From positions 310,001-374,000 of the forward strand of contig JACPNQ010000034.1 in NCBI GenBank assembly GCA_016185425.1: 64,000 nucleotides of DNA. The letters are read 5' to 3'. This DNA is from Acidobacteriota bacterium. GTDB taxonomy: Bacteria; Acidobacteriota; Terriglobia; Bryobacterales; Bryobacteraceae. Shown here piece after piece: positions 51,509 through 60,542 of this stretch. The translations under genes were made by a program, and so were the position numbers. The notes under the pieces are model-generated. The model saw only the letters and a program-made list of their open reading frames with translations, did no database searches and was not told the origin of the DNA. How positions within the stretch are numbered: the stretch's first letter is position 1; each line of letters begins with the position of its first letter.

Positions 51509-52171
51509 ATGGAAATCGTCAAAGCTAGTGTGAAGGTCCTCGGACCAGTCGTGTCTCTATTGGCGGCGAGCGTTTTCGGCGCGGAAATCGACCTTCCCCG
51601 CGTCTTAAAGTCGATCGAAACACGCTACAACACCGTCAAAACGCTCGAAATGGACTTCCAGCAGACCTATATCGCGCCCAATAAGGTCCGCCGCACGGAG
51701 TCGGGACGGCTGTTCTTGCGCAAACCAGGGCGGATGCGCTGGCAATACGCCAAGCCGGACGGTAAACTCTTTGTTTCCAATGGGACAGACTATTGGTACT
51801 ACTCGCCGGCGGCGCAGCGGGCTGAGAAGATGAAGCTGAAAGAAGCGGAAGATATGCAGGCTCCGCTCGCGTTTTTGATCGGAAAACTCGACTTTCAGCG
51901 CGATTTTGAGCGTTTTGTGGTCAAACCGGAGGGGGATTTAGTACGAATCACGGCCCAGCCGCGCGATCCGAATAAGGCGCCCTACCGGGAAGTCTCGTTC
52001 CTGGCTGCGGCGGATGCCCGCATCCAGGAACTGACCGTTCGAGGCCAGGATGCCTCCCTGATGGACTTCCGCTTCCAGAACGAGACGCGGAATCCTGCGC
52101 AAAGGGACTCGCTGTACGTCTTTATCCCGCCGAAGGGGGTCGAGGTCGTAATACCTGGCAAAGAGCAATGA
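51509..52171 (+). CDS. lolA: Outer-membrane lipoprotein carrier protein LolA
   Basis: Periplasmic chaperone that carries lipoproteins to the outer membrane. 220 residues with an N-terminal signal peptide (SVKVLGPVVSLLAASVFGAE). The LolA pattern is visible: MDFQQTYIAPNKVRRTESGRLFLRKPGRMRWQYAKPD, then LFVSNGTDYWYYSPAAQRA. First gene of the operon that continues with pilus-type genes; it overlaps pilC by 4 bases. lolB or an ABC exporter is not in the window. Confidence 0.92.
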   Translation: MEIVKASVKVLGPVVSLLAASVFGAEIDLPRVLKSIETRYNTVKTLEMDFQQTYIAPNKVRRTESGRLFLRKPGRMRWQYAKPDGKLFVSNGTDYWYYSPAAQRAEKMKLKEAEDMQAPLAFLIGKLDFQRDFERFVVKPEGDLVRITAQPRDPNKAPYREVSFLAAADARIQELTVRGQDASLMDFRFQNETRNPAQRDSLYVFIPPKGVEVVIPGKEQ

Positions 52172-53391
52172 GCGAGTTTCTCCTTAAATACGCCGACGCG
52201 CGCGGTCAGATCAAACAGGAAGTCGTTGACGGCAATTCCGAAGGCGAAATTCGCGACAGGTTCGTTAATCAAGGCTTCCTGGTCTATTCCATCAAGCCCA
52301 AAGGGAAGTTCGACGCGATCACCACGGCGACTGGCAAATCGCGGCCCAAGAAGATCGACCTCGAGAAGTTCCTGATCTTCAACCAGCAGTTTGTCACACT
52401 GATCCGCGCCGGACTGCCGATTTTGAAATCGCTCGATCTGCTCGCCACGCGCCTCACCGACGAGAAGCTCTGCCCGTTCGTCACCGCCGTGCGGGACGAG
52501 GTCCGGATCGGGACCTCGCTAAGCGATGCCTTCGCCAAGCAAGGCGTGTTTCCTCCGATCTACGTTTCGAGCATTCTGGCCGGAGAAAAATCGGGGTCGC
52601 TCGTTGAAGTGCTCGACCGCTTTGTGACCTATCAGCGCCGTAACCTCGCGGTGAAGAAGAAGCTGATCGGCGCGCTGATCTACCCGGTGCTCCTCGTCAC
52701 GCTGGTCATCGCGCTCGTCGCATTCCTGGTTACCTACGTGGTGCCGCAATTCGCCGAGCTCTATTCGTCAATGGACGCGAAACTTCCCGCCCTCACTATC
52801 TGGTTGATCTCCATTGGCACGACAGCCCGCGACTACATTCTGCTCCTCATCGCCATCTTATTCGGCGGCGGCGCCGGAATCTATTTCTGGTCCAAGACCG
52901 AATCGGCACAGGAGACGCTCGACCGTATCAAGATGCGCACGCCCCTCGCCGGCGAAATTTGGATCAAGTACCAGGTCGCGCAGTTTTCCCGCGTGCTGTC
53001 GACATTGCTTCTGGGCGGCATTCCGCTTGTGCAGGCGCTGGAAACCGCAGGGGAGAGCGTAGGCACGAAGCTGCTGGAGAAATCGCTCAACCGCGTGCGG
53101 CAATCCGTTCGGGAGGGCAATTCGCTTTCGAGCTCGCTCTCCGAAACCAAGATGTTCCCGGAGCTCTCCATCGACATGATCGAGGTCGGAGAATCGACTG
53201 GCGCGCTGCCGGCGATGCTTGGCAGTGTTGCCGAGTTCTATGAGGACGATGTGCAGACGCGAATGGCCGCGGCGTTATCGCTCATCGAGCCGGGAATCAT
53301 GATTTTTATGGGCATTTTCGTCGCATTCGTGCTGGTCGCGCTATATCTGCCCATCTTCTCTCTGTCGGATTCCATTGGAGGGAGCCGCTAG
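52168..53391 (+). CDS. pilC: PilC/GspF-type inner-membrane platform protein
   Basis: 407 residues with two T2SSF domains, each with helix pairs. About 75-200: FLIFNQQFVTLIRAGLPILKSLDLL and SILAGEKSGSLVEVLDRF; about 275-400: QFSRVLSTLLLGGIPLVQALE and MIEVGESTGALPAMLGSVAEFYEDD. Membrane helices around 170-195, 220-240 and at the C-terminus (MIFMGIFVAFVLVALYLPIF). Serves as the rotor or platform of a type IV pilus or type II secretion motor. Coupled to lolA upstream; the PilB-like ATPase follows immediately. Confidence 0.93.
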   Translation: MSEFLLKYADARGQIKQEVVDGNSEGEIRDRFVNQGFLVYSIKPKGKFDAITTATGKSRPKKIDLEKFLIFNQQFVTLIRAGLPILKSLDLLATRLTDEKLCPFVTAVRDEVRIGTSLSDAFAKQGVFPPIYVSSILAGEKSGSLVEVLDRFVTYQRRNLAVKKKLIGALIYPVLLVTLVIALVAFLVTYVVPQFAELYSSMDAKLPALTIWLISIGTTARDYILLLIAILFGGGAGIYFWSKTESAQETLDRIKMRTPLAGEIWIKYQVAQFSRVLSTLLLGGIPLVQALETAGESVGTKLLEKSLNRVRQSVREGNSLSSSLSETKMFPELSIDMIEVGESTGALPAMLGSVAEFYEDDVQTRMAAALSLIEPGIMIFMGIFVAFVLVALYLPIFSLSDSIGGSR

Positions 53392-53392
53392 T

Positions 53393-55030
53393 ATGGCCAC
53401 CGAACGCGCTAATCTCATCGACCCGCAGGTGGAGATCACCAACGCCAAGGCACTCGCCGCGCGTTACCGGGCGGGCTATCTCGATCTGAAAGAAGGCAAG
53501 GTCGATCTGGAACTCCTGCGGCTGGTTCCCGTGGACATGATGTTCCGCTACAACTTCGTGCCGGTGTCGCTTGAAAAGGCGCCGGGCGGCGCGGAGACGC
53601 TCGAAATCGCGGTCGCCGATCCGCGAAACTTGCAGCTCATCGACGAACTGTCGGTGCTGTTGAAGAAGCGGCTGCGTGTGAAGGTTGCGGCCCTGCACCA
53701 GATCACGGAGCTGTTGAAGAAGACAGAACAGTCGCAGCGCGTGCTGGAAGAGGTGACGGAGGGCTTCGCGCTCGATGTGGTCGGCGGAGACGACGAAAAT
53801 CCCGACGAAACGCTATCGATCGACCGCATCAACGCGGGCGAGGACGAGATCGCGCCGGTCATCAAGCTCGTCGATACCACGATCTTCAATGCGCTTGAGC
53901 GCCGCGCATCCGATATCCATATCGAGACTCGCGACGGCGAAGTGGTCATCAAGTACCGCATCGACGGCGTGCTGCATTACGCCATGCCGCCGATTGCCAA
54001 AGACTGGCATTCGATGATCATCTCGCGTATTAAGGTTATGAGCGAGCTCGATATCGCCGAACGCCGCGTGCCCCAGGACGGACGCTTCCGTGTCCGTTAT
54101 AAGGGCCGGCTGATCGATTTCCGCGTCTCCATCATGCCAACGGTGCATGGCGAGGACTCGGTGCTCCGCGTACTCGATAAAGAATCGATGTCGGAGAAGT
54201 TCGCCAAGCTGTCGCTCGATGTTGTTGGATTCTCCGATCACGATATCGGTCGTTTCCGCCGCTACATCAAAGAGCCTTATGGCATGGTGCTCGTCACCGG
54301 TCCGACCGGCTCCGGTAAGACTACGACACTCTACGCCGCGCTGAGCGAGATCAAGAACGACGAAGACAAGATCGTCACCATCGAAGACCCTGTCGAATAT
54401 CAACTGAAGGGCATCACCCAGATCCCCGTTAACGAGAAGAAGGGTCTCACCTTCGCCCGAGGGCTGCGCTCCATCCTACGCCATGATCCGGACAAGATCC
54501 TCGTCGGCGAAATCCGCGACCAGGAAACCGCGCAGATCGCCATCAACGCCGCGTTGACCGGCCACCTGGTGTTCACGACGGTCCACGCCAACAACGTGCT
54601 CGACGTGATGGGCCGCTTCCTGAACATGGGTGTTGAGCCCTACAACTTCGTCGCGGCGATGAATTGCATCCTCGCCCAACGGCTGGTGAGGGTTATCTGC
54701 GATCACTGTAAACGCCCGGTGCGCGTCGACGAGCAAGAAATTATTGATAGCAGCCTCAACCCCGATGACTGGCGCCACGTCACTTTTTATGAAGGCGCCG
54801 GCTGCTTCGAGTGCGGCGGCACGGGGTACCACGGCCGCTCCGCAATCCATGAGCTGCTCGACCTTTCCGAACGCATGCGCGAACTGATTCTCGAAAAGCG
54901 TCCCGCTTCGGAGATCAAGCGTGTAGCGCGCGAGGAGGGTATGACGACACTGCGAGAATCGGCGCTGGAACGCGTCAAATCCGGTATTACCACGCTTCGC
55001 GAAATCAACAAGGTCACTTTCATCGAGTAA
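53393..55030 (+). CDS. pilB: PilB/GspE-type assembly ATPase
   Basis: 545 residues from ATG at 53393 with GGAGGG upstream. N-terminal MshEN-like domain (about 20-125), then the RecA-like motor: Walker A GPTGSGKTTT, Asp box EDPVEYQLKGITQ, Walker B ILVGEIRDQETAQIA, His box LVFTTVHANN, and the C-terminal tetracysteine zinc module (CDHCKR and CFECGG). Powers assembly of a type IV pilus or type II secretion pseudopilus. Confidence 0.95.
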   Translation: MATERANLIDPQVEITNAKALAARYRAGYLDLKEGKVDLELLRLVPVDMMFRYNFVPVSLEKAPGGAETLEIAVADPRNLQLIDELSVLLKKRLRVKVAALHQITELLKKTEQSQRVLEEVTEGFALDVVGGDDENPDETLSIDRINAGEDEIAPVIKLVDTTIFNALERRASDIHIETRDGEVVIKYRIDGVLHYAMPPIAKDWHSMIISRIKVMSELDIAERRVPQDGRFRVRYKGRLIDFRVSIMPTVHGEDSVLRVLDKESMSEKFAKLSLDVVGFSDHDIGRFRRYIKEPYGMVLVTGPTGSGKTTTLYAALSEIKNDEDKIVTIEDPVEYQLKGITQIPVNEKKGLTFARGLRSILRHDPDKILVGEIRDQETAQIAINAALTGHLVFTTVHANNVLDVMGRFLNMGVEPYNFVAAMNCILAQRLVRVICDHCKRPVRVDEQEIIDSSLNPDDWRHVTFYEGAGCFECGGTGYHGRSAIHELLDLSERMRELILEKRPASEIKRVAREEGMTTLRESALERVKSGITTLREINKVTFIE

Positions 55031-55033
55031 CGA

Positions 55034-55894
55034 ATGTCATTCGCCGACAAAATCAACGGTCTGATGGCGGATCCGCCGCCGGAATTCGGATTCGAGGTTT
55101 CCGAAGGCGGCCTTGCGTGGTCCTCGCCGCGCGGGAAGGGATTCACCGCGTTTGAGCCGGGTACCCTGCGCGTATCGCCGAGCGAGGAAAATGTTCTGCG
55201 CGCCGAATCGATGGCGCGTGTTGTCCGGGAGGTCGCCGGTGATCCCGGCGGCCGAAAGCGCCGGACGGCGGCGGTGATCCTGCCTGATTATGCCGGCCGC
55301 ACAACCGTGCTGGATTTCGACTCCTTTCCCGCCAAAGCCGAGGAACAGGCGACGCTTGTGAAGTTCCGCCTGCGCAAATCGGTCCCTTTCGATATCGATT
55401 CAGCGTCGGTAAGCTTTCAAGCGCAGCCGCGCGCCGGCTCTAAAAAAATCGATGTCGTAGCGAGCTCCATGTCGCTGGAAACGTTGGCGCGCTATGAGGC
55501 GCCGTTCCGCGCGGCAGGGCTGCATGTCGGCTTTATTACCACCTCCCTGCTGGCCGCGCTGGACAGTGTGCCGACAGCCGGATGCCGCGTCGTGGTGAAG
55601 CTGAGCGGCACTGTCCTGGCGCTCGCGGTCACGGATGCGGGCGCGCTGCGATTACTGCGCACCATTGAGCTTCCGGAAGCGTCGCCCGACGCGATCGCCG
55701 AGCACCTCATTCCCACGCTGACCTACATGGAAGACGAGTGGGGAAAGAAGCCGCTGAGCGTCTACGCCATCGGCTTTGACCCGCAATGGCTGCTGCCGGA
55801 ACTCACGGCCGAACCGCTGCAGGGACCGCTCGGCGCGGCGCAGGCGCACAACGCAGGCCTGCTGGGATGGCTGGCGTCTGGAGGGCGGCTGTGA
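55034..55894 (+). CDS. pilM: PilM-like cytoplasmic assembly protein
   Basis: 286 residues, actin-like fold typical of PilM (or the cytoplasmic half of GspL). Segments such as VLDFDSFPAKAEEQATLVKFRLRKSVPFDID and AALDSVP... with VVKLSGTVLALAVTDAGALRLLRTIELPE fit the family, although the ATP-binding motifs are loosely kept. It starts 4 bases after the pilB stop. PilN follows, with its GTG overlapping the PilM stop. Together they anchor the inner-membrane ring of the motor. Confidence 0.85.
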   Translation: MSFADKINGLMADPPPEFGFEVSEGGLAWSSPRGKGFTAFEPGTLRVSPSEENVLRAESMARVVREVAGDPGGRKRRTAAVILPDYAGRTTVLDFDSFPAKAEEQATLVKFRLRKSVPFDIDSASVSFQAQPRAGSKKIDVVASSMSLETLARYEAPFRAAGLHVGFITTSLLAALDSVPTAGCRVVVKLSGTVLALAVTDAGALRLLRTIELPEASPDAIAEHLIPTLTYMEDEWGKKPLSVYAIGFDPQWLLPELTAEPLQGPLGAAQAHNAGLLGWLASGGRL

Positions 55895-56457
55895 GATACC
55901 ACATCAACCTGGCCAGCGAGCCGTTCCGCCGGGACCGGGCGATGATCGTCGCCTCGTCGGTCCTTGCGGGCCTGTTAGTCGTAACGCTCGGCCTGCTCAT
56001 CGCGTTGATCGTCAATGAGCGCCATCAGAAACGCGACGTCCTGGAAGCCACCGCGCAGGCGGAGGACCAGTTGGCGAAAATTGGCACCGAACAATCCTCG
56101 ATTGAGGCCGCGATGCGTAAGCCCGAAAACGCCGACGTGTTGGAGCGCAGCGTATTCCTCAACACGCTGATCGCACGGAAAGGTGTGAGCTGGACGCGGC
56201 TGTTTGGCGACTTGGAGTCGGTGATGCCGCACAACGTCCGGCTCGTGGCCATCCGTCCACAGGCCGATCAGAAGAACAATATTCAATTGGAAATGACTGT
56301 CGGCGCGCAGTCCGTGGAGCCGGTTGTCGACCTTCTGAAAAAGATGGAGGGCTCGGGTATTTTCAGCGTTCCGAGCGTGGCGAACTGCCTGCCCCCTTCC
56401 CAGAGCGAGCCTCTCTATCGCTGCCGTGTGAGCGTGAATTATGCCCAGAAACTTTAA
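55891..56457 (+). CDS. pilN: PilN-like inner-membrane alignment protein
   Basis: 188 residues from a GTG (55891, overlapping the PilM stop as GTGA). The first residues MRYHINLASEPFRRDRA are the PilM-binding peptide typical of PilN (INLxP-like), followed by one membrane helix (about 20-42), a coiled coil and a ferredoxin-like periplasmic domain. The following gene overlaps by 17 bases. Confidence 0.87.
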   Translation: MRYHINLASEPFRRDRAMIVASSVLAGLLVVTLGLLIALIVNERHQKRDVLEATAQAEDQLAKIGTEQSSIEAAMRKPENADVLERSVFLNTLIARKGVSWTRLFGDLESVMPHNVRLVAIRPQADQKNNIQLEMTVGAQSVEPVVDLLKKMEGSGIFSVPSVANCLPPSQSEPLYRCRVSVNYAQKL

Positions 56458-57085
56458 CATCGGCGCCATCGTGGGCCAACTGGGCCTGAAGAAAAACGAT
56501 CCACGGACCACCGCGCGCGTTGCCCTCGGCGCGCTCCTCGCGCTGAACCTGATTGCCGGCTGGTTCGTTTACAGCCCGCTCGGCGGCTCGGCCGAAGAGA
56601 TGGAGGCGAGGCTCGGCGGACTCAGGAAGCAGGTGGGGCAGAAGCAGGGCGTCCTGACGCGCAGCAAGGAGCTTCTGGCGAAAGTGGACAAGGGGCGTAC
56701 GCAGGGCGATGAGTTCCTCGGCCGCTATTTCCTCAGCCGTCCCACCACATACTCCACGCTCGTCGGTGAGCTAAACGCACTCGCGAAAACCGCGGGCGTC
56801 CGTCCGAAAGAACAGTCATTTAACGAAGAAGAGGTGGAAGGCTCGGACGAGTTGGGTATGTTGAGCATCACGGCGGGATATGAGGGCAGTTATGCCGACC
56901 TCCTTCATTTCCTGCGGGAGCTCGATCGGGCCAACCGGCTGGTAATCATCGAGAGCCTCGCCGCATCGCCGCAGCAGGGCTCCGGCGTGTTGAACATCTC
57001 CCTGCGCCTCAACACATTCATCCGCGAAACTCCTGTGCCGCCGCAGATGGCCGCATTGGCGCAGGAACCGGGAGGCGGCCAATGA
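56441..57085 (+). CDS. pilO: PilO-like inner-membrane protein
   Basis: 214 residues; an N-terminal cytoplasmic stretch, one membrane helix (about 28-47, LGALLALNLIAGWFVYSPL), a coiled coil and a small ferredoxin-like domain (TYSTLVGELNALAKTAGVRP...YADLLHFLRELDRANRLVIIESL). Matches PilO/GspM. Overlaps pilN by 17 bases and the PilP/GspC-like gene by 4 bases (ATGA). Confidence 0.87.
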   Translation: MPRNFNIGAIVGQLGLKKNDPRTTARVALGALLALNLIAGWFVYSPLGGSAEEMEARLGGLRKQVGQKQGVLTRSKELLAKVDKGRTQGDEFLGRYFLSRPTTYSTLVGELNALAKTAGVRPKEQSFNEEEVEGSDELGMLSITAGYEGSYADLLHFLRELDRANRLVIIESLAASPQQGSGVLNISLRLNTFIRETPVPPQMAALAQEPGGGQ

Positions 57086-57825
57086 AACTGGGCGCTGAGC
57101 CGAAGAAGATCGCCGTCTTCGCGGGATTGATCCTCCTGGCGGCCGTCGTGCATTTTACCGGCGGGGATGACCGTCCGAAATCGACCGGCAAGAGCTCTGC
57201 TGTTACGCCCGCAGCGCCGCCCCCCGTGCAAACGCCACCCGTCTCCGGCTCCGCGGGCCCCCGCACCGTTACGCCTGCCTCGGCCAAAGGCCAGGCCGGG
57301 CGTCCCAATTCGAAAAACCGGACATCGCAGGAGTACAAGCCGATTCTGCGCCCGCGCCGTGTCGAGGACCGTATCGACCCCACCAGCATCGACCCGACGC
57401 TTCGCACGGACCTGCTCACGCAGTTAGACAAGGTGCCCATCCAGGGCGGCAACCGTCCACTCTTCGACTTCTCCACTGCCCCTCCGCCAAAGGCGCCGGA
57501 CCCCGGCAAGATCATTCCGCAACCGGGGACGGCCAAGCCGCCCGTTACTATCTCGCCGATCAAGCCGCCAACACCGGGTTCCGTGGACGCCCCCAAGCCG
57601 CAGGCGCCCCCAATCCCGCTGAAATTCTACGGGTTTACTTCGCCCCGCCGCGGCGTCAAGCGCGCGTTCTTCCTGGAAGGCGAGGATGTTTTTGTGGCGA
57701 ACGAAGGGGACCTGGTGAAGAAGCGTTACAAAGTCGTCCGCGTGAACCTGAACTCCGTCCTGATGGAAGATACAGAATATAAGCAGCAGCAGACGCTGCC
57801 GCTTACTGAACAATCGCAACAATGA
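57082..57825 (+). CDS. PilP/GspC-like lipoprotein or anchor protein
   Basis: 247 residues: one N-terminal membrane helix (about 9-26, IAVFAGLILLAAVVHF), a long proline/threonine-rich linker (about 30-170) and a compact C-terminal beta domain of about 75 residues (PLKFYGFTSPRRGVKRAFFLEG...NEGDLVKKRYKVVRVN). This layout is that of PilP or of the GspC homology region, which link the inner-membrane ring to the secretin. No lipobox cysteine is seen. Overlaps pilO and the next gene by 4 bases each. Confidence 0.7.
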   Translation: MKLGAEPKKIAVFAGLILLAAVVHFTGGDDRPKSTGKSSAVTPAAPPPVQTPPVSGSAGPRTVTPASAKGQAGRPNSKNRTSQEYKPILRPRRVEDRIDPTSIDPTLRTDLLTQLDKVPIQGGNRPLFDFSTAPPPKAPDPGKIIPQPGTAKPPVTISPIKPPTPGSVDAPKPQAPPIPLKFYGFTSPRRGVKRAFFLEGEDVFVANEGDLVKKRYKVVRVNLNSVLMEDTEYKQQQTLPLTEQSQQ

Positions 57826-59081
57826 AACGGCCACGCCAATCCGAACGAGGCTATGCGCTCATCTTCGTCTTTGTCATGTCGGCAATGATGGCGATGATGC
57901 TGTACACGGAAATGCCGCGTCTGTCGTTGGAGATGCAGCGAAATCGCGAAGAACTCCTGATCGCGCGCGGGGAGGAGTATGTCCGGGCCATCAAGGTCTT
58001 TATGCGCAAGAATAAGAAGCGGCCGCAGACGATTGAGGAGCTCGAGAGCCTCAACGGAGTCCGCTTCCTCCGCCGCCGCTACGTCGATCCGATGACTGGT
58101 AAGGACGAATGGCGCCTGATTCATGCCGACGCGGGCGGGAGGCTTACCGATTCGCTGGTACAGAAACAAGCCGTACCCGGCCAGACTCCCGAACAGCAAA
58201 GCACCAATACGTTTGTCAGCGAAGGACCTTCCTTCGGCTCGGCCGGCGATAGCGGCCCCGGCCGCGTGGCGCAAGCGCTGAATCGCCGCGCCAGCGAACA
58301 GCCAGGGGCCGCCGGCGCGCCGCCGGCGCCAGGCGAGAACAACCCGCAAGGCGCCGCTAATAACGGCGACCCTCAACAACAGCAACAGCAGCAACCGCCA
58401 CAGCAGGCGATGGTGCCGATCATTGGACCCAATGGCCAGCCGATTCAGCGGATTCCCGGCCTGCCGGGCCAATTCGGCGCCGGCAGTCCGTATCCGGTCC
58501 AGCCCGCAAGCTCCCAGACCGGCGGCGCAGTGCCGCAACAGACGGCCGGCGGGTACACGTTCGGTAGTGGATATAGCGGCGCGGCGACACCGCCAACGGC
58601 GCAAAACGTGCAGCCCGGCCAGCCCGGTTTCCAGCCAGGGCAGGGCGCGTTTCGTCCGGGCGGCGGCTCCGTCAGCCTCGGCACCGCACCGGTTCCCGGC
58701 ACCTCTCCCCAGGGCATTGCCGTAAACCCGGCGACATCGATGATTCAGCAGATTCTCACCCGGCCTAACCCGCAAGGCCTCGCCAACATTCAAGGCGGCG
58801 CTGGGGCCGGACAGGCAATTGGCGGCGGCATTGCCGGTGTCGCCAGCAAGTACGACGCGGAAGGCATCAAAGTCTATAACGACCGGACGAACTACAAGGA
58901 ATGGGAGTTCGTCTACGATCAGTCGAAGGATCAAAAGACTGCGCAAGGCCAGATCCCCGGACAGGTCCCGGGGCAGAATCCCGGCCAGACCACCGGACAA
59001 CCGTTAGGCTTCAGCGGCCAGACGAGTGGCTTCGGCGGCCAGCAGGGCGGGTTCGGCAGCCCGATTCCCACCCGGCGTTAA
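57822..59081 (+). CDS. Pseudopilin-like protein with long low-complexity tail
   Basis: 419 residues. The N-terminus (KRPRQSERGYALIFVFVMSAM) is a prepilin-type segment: basic leader, glycine, then a long hydrophobic helix. The residue at +5 after the glycine is F rather than the usual E, as in GspK-like minor pseudopilins. Residues about 38-100 form a helical globular part (IARGEEYVRAIKVFMRKNKKRPQTIEELE) with MTGKDEWRLIHAD. The rest is low-complexity, rich in Q, P, G and A, with poly-Q (residues about 185-195). It is the last gene of the pilus-like operon; a secretin and a major pilin are not seen. Confidence 0.75.
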   Translation: MKRPRQSERGYALIFVFVMSAMMAMMLYTEMPRLSLEMQRNREELLIARGEEYVRAIKVFMRKNKKRPQTIEELESLNGVRFLRRRYVDPMTGKDEWRLIHADAGGRLTDSLVQKQAVPGQTPEQQSTNTFVSEGPSFGSAGDSGPGRVAQALNRRASEQPGAAGAPPAPGENNPQGAANNGDPQQQQQQQPPQQAMVPIIGPNGQPIQRIPGLPGQFGAGSPYPVQPASSQTGGAVPQQTAGGYTFGSGYSGAATPPTAQNVQPGQPGFQPGQGAFRPGGGSVSLGTAPVPGTSPQGIAVNPATSMIQQILTRPNPQGLANIQGGAGAGQAIGGGIAGVASKYDAEGIKVYNDRTNYKEWEFVYDQSKDQKTAQGQIPGQVPGQNPGQTTGQPLGFSGQTSGFGGQQGGFGSPIPTRR

Positions 59082-59085
59082 CACG

Positions 59086-59610
59086 CTATTCCACCGCGTC
59101 GTCTTCCAGTTCGCCGGCCTCCGCCGAAAACCGCCGCAGGGCTTTCACCGCGGCGTTGGAGGAGAATCCGTTGTAACGCAGCTTCCGGAAGGCGGACTGC
59201 AGATGCTTGGGATCGCGCAAGTGTTCGGCGGGGTCGGCAAGACGAAGTTTGCGTTTCAAAAAAGCCACCGCATGCTCCACCTCGTCGACATCCTGGTACG
59301 CATCCTTCACCGCCGCTTCGGCCACCAGGCGCGGCACCCGGCGATTTGCCAACTCGCGCAGCACGCGCGCCTTGCCGAACCCGCTTCCGTCACGCCGCAC
59401 CGCGCTGTAGGTGTCCGCGAAGGTACGGTCGTTAACGACGCGCGCCTGCTTCAGGCGCGACAGCACGCCTTCCACATCCGCGGCGTCGGCTGCGCGAACG
59501 CTTAGTTTTTTTTGTAACTCTCCAATCGTCAATGAGCGTCCGCTCAACAGGCGGGATGCGTAGTTCCAGAGCCCTTCGGCATCCAGTTCTCGCGGGAGAC
59601 GCTTTGCCAT
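59086..59610 (-). CDS. recX: RecX-family regulatory protein
   Basis: 174 residues, three-helix repeats typical of RecX: LWNYASRLLSGRSLTIGELQKKL, VEGVLSRLKQARVVNDRTFADTY and KARVLRELANRRVPRLVAEAAV. RecX modulates RecA filaments. recA is not adjacent, so the partner is elsewhere. Ends in a poly-acidic tail. ATG at 59610. Confidence 0.85.
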   Translation of the reverse strand: MAKRLPRELDAEGLWNYASRLLSGRSLTIGELQKKLSVRAADAADVEGVLSRLKQARVVNDRTFADTYSAVRRDGSGFGKARVLRELANRRVPRLVAEAAVKDAYQDVDEVEHAVAFLKRKLRLADPAEHLRDPKHLQSAFRKLRYNGFSSNAAVKALRRFSAEAGELEDDAVE

Positions 59611-59700
59611 GATTCGATTGTGGCAACGCTCTCGTCCGGGAGCAACATCTAAGGGGTGGAAATGCTATTGCGATGTACACTAGAAACGAGGTCACTGAAG

Positions 59701-60009
59701 ATGGAAGAAGATAAGCGAATGTCCTATTTCTGCCTGGGCCTGGGAATCGGCGTAGCGGTGGGCATTCTGTTCGCTCCTAAGTCGGGCGAGGAAACACGCC
59801 AGTTACTGCGCAGTAAGGCGGACGAAAGCAAAGACTATCTGCGGCGCAAAAGCGAAGAGCTGAAGGACTCGGCCGCTGAGCTGGCCGACAAGAGCAAGCT
59901 TGCCATTCAACGGCAGAAAGAGCAGTTGGCCGCGGCAGTCGATGCCGGCCGGCAGGCGTACAGGGAATCGATCACCACTTCGACCGCGCCGGACGAAACA
60001 GGCGCATAA
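59701..60009 (+). CDS. YtxH-domain protein
   Basis: 102 residues from ATG at 59701 with GAGG 9 bases upstream. Short hydrophobic stretch (FCLGLGIGVAVGILFAPKSGEETR) followed by a charged helix, the YtxH pattern (gas-vesicle- or stress-linked small protein). The rest is an amphipathic coiled coil (K/E/A-rich). Function unknown. Followed by another small membrane protein. Confidence 0.78.
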   Translation: MEEDKRMSYFCLGLGIGVAVGILFAPKSGEETRQLLRSKADESKDYLRRKSEELKDSAAELADKSKLAIQRQKEQLAAAVDAGRQAYRESITTSTAPDETGA

Positions 60010-60035
60010 CGGCTCCGGCGGAAGGGTTTACTGGG

Positions 60036-60542
60036 ATGAACGCAGAGACTACACTAATTCTTCTCACAGTATTTGTCGGTATCACGGCGATCTCATTTGT
60101 CGCGCAGACGATTGCGATACTGCGGGTGGCGAAGACTGCCAGGGAGATGAAGGAGCGCGTCGACGCGTTCATACCCAAAGCCGAAAAGCTGATTCATACG
60201 GCCGAAAAGACACTGGTCGACAGTAAAACGCAAATAGGCGAAATCACCACACGGGCCAACGAGATCCTGGCCATTGCCCAGACGCAGATGACCCGTGTGG
60301 ATGAGCTGATGTCGGACGCGTCCGCGCGCGCGAAGGTCCAGCTTGACCGCGCTGAAACCGTTCTCGAAAATACCCTCACCCGTGTCAATGACACCGTCAA
60401 TTCGGTGCACGGCACTATCCTGCGGCCGATCCGCGAAATCACCGGCGTTGCGGCCGGGGTGAAAGCGGCAGTCGGCCATCTATTGAAGGGCTCACCGGCG
60501 AATGTCGCACAGGTCACTACTGACGAGGAGATGTTTATTTAG
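60036..60542 (+). CDS. Membrane-anchored coiled-coil protein
   Basis: 168 residues: a single N-terminal helix (about 4-28, TLILLTVFVGITAISFVAQTIAIL) and a long amphipathic helix (about 40-150) with many heptad-like repeats. Similar to DUF948-type small proteins, often next to YtxH proteins as here. Its 3' end overlaps the following peptidase by 41 bases, so the two might be coupled. Confidence 0.7.
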   Translation: MNAETTLILLTVFVGITAISFVAQTIAILRVAKTAREMKERVDAFIPKAEKLIHTAEKTLVDSKTQIGEITTRANEILAIAQTQMTRVDELMSDASARAKVQLDRAETVLENTLTRVNDTVNSVHGTILRPIREITGVAAGVKAAVGHLLKGSPANVAQVTTDEEMFI

